This document shows positions 6,014 to 7,827 of a DNA stretch of 7,827 nucleotides, piece by piece (within the stretch, counting starts at the first letter, position 1; each line of letters starts with the position of its first letter). The position numbers were made by a program, and so were the translations under genes. Origin of the DNA: Clostridiales bacterium UBA7573 (lineage in GTDB: Bacteria > Bacillota > Clostridia > Oscillospirales > CAG-272). A model generated the notes under the pieces. It ran no database searches and had not been told where the DNA came from. It was given only the letters and a program-made list of their open reading frames with translations. The DNA is taken from the NCBI GenBank assembly GCA_002477905.1, contig DLLB01000088.1, positions 1 through 7,827 of the forward strand, in the 5' to 3' direction.

Positions 6014-6871
6014 TCAGCGCAACCCGATGATTCCGATCGCAAGCATGCCGAGCAAAATGCCGCATTTCCCGCGCCATGTGGTCTTTTCCCGAAAGATCCA
6101 CATACCACACAGCGTACACAGCAGAATCACGCCGCCATTGAATACCGGATAAAACAGAACGCTCGGCAATTCTCCGGCAAGCGGAATATTCAGACGGTTA
6201 TACAGGCAACTGACCACGCCGCAAAGCAAAATCAACCACAACGCATGCGGTTTGGTCAACAGCGTCTGTCGTGTAAACGCATGCGTCGCAAGCGTACAGA
6301 TCAGCATACAAACCGTTAAAACCATCGCTCCGCAAAGCATCATCCGGTTGCAATCTCCGCCGCCCGCCTTGTGAAAAGCTTTGAACAGAATGCCCACGCC
6401 GGCGGCGCTGATAAAAAATCCGACGCAGAAAAGCGCCCAACACTTTCTGCCGTGTGCGCCGTCTTGCGTCCGGTAGGTGCAAAGCACCACCGCAACACAC
6501 AAAAGCACAATGCCGATCACCTGTAACGCGCCGACCGGCTCCCGCCAGATCAGCACACCCGCCGCCGTAGACAAAAGCAAGGAACAATTCCCGATCAAAG
6601 TCGTGACAGACACCGGGCCGGTGGACATCGCGCCGCTTTTACAAAGCAAAAATGCCGCTTGCGTCAGTCCGTAACACACACCGAAGCGCACTTCATTTGC
6701 GGTAAAAGCAAAATCGCCGCGGCAAAGTGCCAACAAAATCCCAAACCACACTGCACCGCAAAGGAAATTATAGAAAAACAGATTCTCTTTTTCTTTTAAG
6801 GAAACGCCATGCAACAGCAGGTTATTGGCGGTCGCGGCGAAAATCGACACGATCAGTAAAACAATATGCAT
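6014..6871 (-). CDS. DMT-superfamily (EamA-type) permease
   Basis: A 285-residue membrane protein with about ten hydrophobic segments, the normal size and topology for the drug/metabolite transporter superfamily. Two EamA-like repeats are visible: the first ends with WREPVGALQVIGIVLLC (109-125), the second with FREKTTWRGKCGILLGMLAI (260-279). Each has the short acidic loop followed by the terminal helix typical of EamA halves. The protein starts directly with a membrane helix (MHIVLLIVSIFAATANNLLL). The ATG at 6871 is chosen because AAGGAGG lies 8 nt before it; the longer in-frame start at 6943 lies upstream of the predicted promoter -10. It is first in a unit with the glycosidase-like gene and divergent from an AraC regulator. 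DMT members carry amino acids, nucleotide sugars, or monosaccharides (RhaT and GlcU are relatives in the superfamily). Uptake of a sugar or glycoside is plausible from context but unproven, and direction of transport is unknown. Confidence 0.85.
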   Translation of the reverse strand: MHIVLLIVSIFAATANNLLLHGVSLKEKENLFFYNFLCGAVWFGILLALCRGDFAFTANEVRFGVCYGLTQAAFLLCKSGAMSTGPVSVTTLIGNCSLLLSTAAGVLIWREPVGALQVIGIVLLCVAVVLCTYRTQDGAHGRKCWALFCVGFFISAAGVGILFKAFHKAGGGDCNRMMLCGAMVLTVCMLICTLATHAFTRQTLLTKPHALWLILLCGVVSCLYNRLNIPLAGELPSVLFYPVFNGGVILLCTLCGMWIFREKTTWRGKCGILLGMLAIGIIGLR

Positions 6872-6879
6872 GAGATCCA

Positions 6880-6886
6880 CCTCCTT
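6880..6886 (-). promoter_or_regulatory. Ribosome-binding site fixing the DMT permease start
   Basis: On the minus strand AAGGAGG lies 8 nt before the ATG at 6871, a near-ideal match and spacing. The upstream in-frame ATG at 6943 has no comparable site. Confidence 0.9.
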
Positions 6887-6913
6887 TTTGACATCCCATG
6901 CGCCCGTATCTGC

Positions 6914-6922
6914 ATCATAACA
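6914..6922 (-). promoter_or_regulatory. Extended -10 promoter of the DMT/glycosidase-like unit
   Basis: On the minus strand TGTTATGAT (6922-6914) is a TGn-extended -10 with TATGAT. No good -35 is found at 16-18 bp upstream; the 17-bp position reads TGGATT. Expected transcription start is near 6907, giving a leader of about 36 nt. Lack of a -35 suggests dependence on an activator, with the divergent AraC protein as the obvious candidate. Confidence 0.55.
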
Positions 6923-6924
6923 CG

Positions 6925-6966
6925 TTTTATGCGCAAAATCCATGCGTTTTTGTTGTTTTTTATGTG
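6925..6966. repeat. Candidate AraC binding region: TTTTATGYG direct repeats
   Basis: TTTTATGCG (6925-6933) recurs as TTTTATGTG (6958-6966), 33 bp apart, with a further ATGCG at 6942-6946. The spacing is close to three helical turns. The region covers about -18 to -59 of the minus-strand promoter, where an activator would bind, and lies upstream of the AraC gene's own -35. The sequence is AT-rich, so chance cannot be excluded. Confidence 0.35.
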
Positions 6967-6985
6967 ATTTTCAATCATTTTCTGC

Positions 6986-7014
6986 TTGACGGCACGCAAA
7001 CGATATGATACAAT
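6986..7014 (+). promoter_or_regulatory. Promoter of the AraC-family regulator gene
   Basis: TTGACG (6986-6991) and TACAAT (7009-7014) are separated by 17 bp, each one base from consensus. Transcription would begin near 7021, giving a leader of about 32 nt. Confidence 0.8.
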
Positions 7015-7052
7015 AGCCTTATTCCATCAACCAAAACCGGAGGGAAAGCTCT

Positions 7053-7827
7053 ATGGAGCATTATCTGTTTTCCGATCTTTCCGTCGGTGTCAACCGGACG
7101 ATCGGATTCCCGTACATTTTCCAAACAACTGCCGGACGGCGGTGTTCTCCACTGTTACATACGCATGATTTTTATGAAATTTTGCTTATGCTGCACGGAG
7201 AAGCGGAGCAGTTGATCAACGGCAGGACCTGCCGGCTTATCTACGGACAGGGATGCGTTCTCTGTCCCGGTGCGTCGCATCGCTTTTTGGGGCAGTCTCC
7301 GGACGCGGAGGTTCTGGCGTTGTCGGTGGAATGTACGGAATTTCTGCGCTTTGCCAAAGCGTTTGCGTTACCGGAATGGGAAAAAGAAGCGGTCCTCTTT
7401 TTTTCGGCAGAGCCGGAAATGTACGCGTTACTCCATCGGGTGCAGGCATGTGAAACCGCCGCTTCTGCCGAGCGGCTGTTTGCCTGCCGCAGTCTGTTTG
7501 CCCAATGTGTGTTTTCTTTCGGGAATTTACAGAGAAAGGAGTCGGAAGATCGGTTTACCCGTCTCTTACGGGAAGTTGCGAAGCCGGAAACGTTGCGCGC
7601 GGGCATGCCCGCGTTACGGAGATTATTCGGTTACAGTCAGGCGCAACTGACCAGAATCTTCCGGCAAAAATGCGGCAAAACCCCGCATCAGGTCCTGTTC
7701 GCTTTGCGAATGGACTATGCTTACCGATTGCTTGCGCAAAACGGGCTCTCCGTCGAGCAGGTCTGCGAAGCATGCGGCTTTGCTTCGCTCAGTCACTTTT
7801 GCAAGGCTTTCACCGAAACGTTTTCCG
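7053..7827 (+). CDS. AraC-family transcriptional regulator with N-terminal cupin domain (3' partial)
   Basis: 258 codons are visible and the frame is open to the right edge. Judged by the family, only about 10-30 residues are missing. The N-terminal part is a small cupin sensor: HTHDFYEI (36-43), then a beta-rich stretch and CPGASHRF (71-78), the usual AraC_binding signature of regulators that sense small molecules, often sugars. The C-terminal part (about 180-258) holds the double HTH: LRRLFGYSQAQLTRIFRQKC (188-207) and GKTPHQ, then LRMDYAYRLLAQNGLSVEQV (218-237) and CGFASLSHFCKAFTETF (241-257), close to the AraC consensus. The ATG at 7053 follows GGAGGG by 8 nt. It is transcribed away from the DMT/glycosidase-like unit and most likely activates it in response to the transported compound. 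The protein is fairly cysteine-rich (for example Cys60, 68, 71, 207, 238, 241, 250); no metal site is evident. Confidence 0.92.
   Translation, partial: MEHYLFSDLSVGVNRTIGFPYIFQTTAGRRCSPLLHTHDFYEILLMLHGEAEQLINGRTCRLIYGQGCVLCPGASHRFLGQSPDAEVLALSVECTEFLRFAKAFALPEWEKEAVLFFSAEPEMYALLHRVQACETAASAERLFACRSLFAQCVFSFGNLQRKESEDRFTRLLREVAKPETLRAGMPALRRLFGYSQAQLTRIFRQKCGKTPHQVLFALRMDYAYRLLAQNGLSVEQVCEACGFASLSHFCKAFTETFS

Noticed and set aside
5135..6319. A 394-codon open frame on the plus strand opposite the glycosidase-like and DMT genes
   Set aside because: It is antisense to two well-supported genes and crosses the boundary between them, has no recognisable domain, is rich in Arg, His and Gln as expected from reading the opposite strand, and lacks a promoter and Shine-Dalgarno.
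6872..6943. N-terminal extension of the DMT permease from the ATG at 6943
   Set aside because: It would be translated from DNA upstream of the predicted -10, is hydrophilic where the family begins with a membrane helix, and has no Shine-Dalgarno.
1..7827. Mobile element, CRISPR array, tRNA or rRNA, toxin-antitoxin or phage-defence genes
   Set aside because: No transposase, integrase, repeat-spacer pattern, cloverleaf or known defence domain was seen on either strand. The XRE protein has no toxin-like partner next to it.

Overview
This looks like chromosomal DNA from a low- to mid-GC Bacillota, most likely a gut-type member of class Clostridia. The basis is indirect: strong AGGAGG-type ribosome-binding sites, consensus sigma-A promoters with 17-bp spacers, intrinsic terminators after most transcription units, and the families present (class II aldolase, MATE exporter, XRE and AraC regulators, six-hairpin glycosidase-like enzyme). 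No species can be named from sequence alone. There are no mobile elements, tRNA/rRNA genes or CRISPR arrays.

Layout. Bases 1-275 hold the 3' end of a class II fructose-bisphosphate aldolase gene and its terminator. A monocistronic alpha/beta hydrolase (acetylxylan-esterase/dienelactone-hydrolase-like) follows on the plus strand (450-1484) with its own strong promoter. It converges on an XRE-type regulator on the minus strand (1634-2440), and a perfect 14-bp hairpin between them can terminate both. Further right, all on the minus strand, are a MATE-family exporter (2661-4157) with its own promoter and terminator, then a two-gene unit: a DMT/EamA-type permease (6014-6871) followed 27 bp downstream by a cytoplasmic six-hairpin glycosidase-like protein (4361-5986). 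An AraC-family regulator is divergent from this unit (from 7053, running off the right edge).

How the parts work together (inference). The AraC regulator, permease and intracellular glycosidase-like enzyme form a compact candidate module for uptake and breakdown of a small glycoside. The permease promoter has an extended -10 but no recognisable -35, as expected of an activator-dependent promoter. The XRE regulator and MATE exporter are neighbours in the same orientation but have separate promoters and a terminator between them; a regulatory link is possible but not shown. The hydrolase stands alone and may act on acylated sugars or other small esters.

For four genes the longest open frame begins upstream of the true start. 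For the hydrolase, MATE and DMT genes the extension runs into or against the promoter; for the XRE gene it starts at a GTG that overlaps the Shine-Dalgarno. The starts given here use the Shine-Dalgarno-preceded ATG. Nothing in the window is clearly a new kind of system; the AraC/DMT/glycosidase-like module is the part most worth following up.
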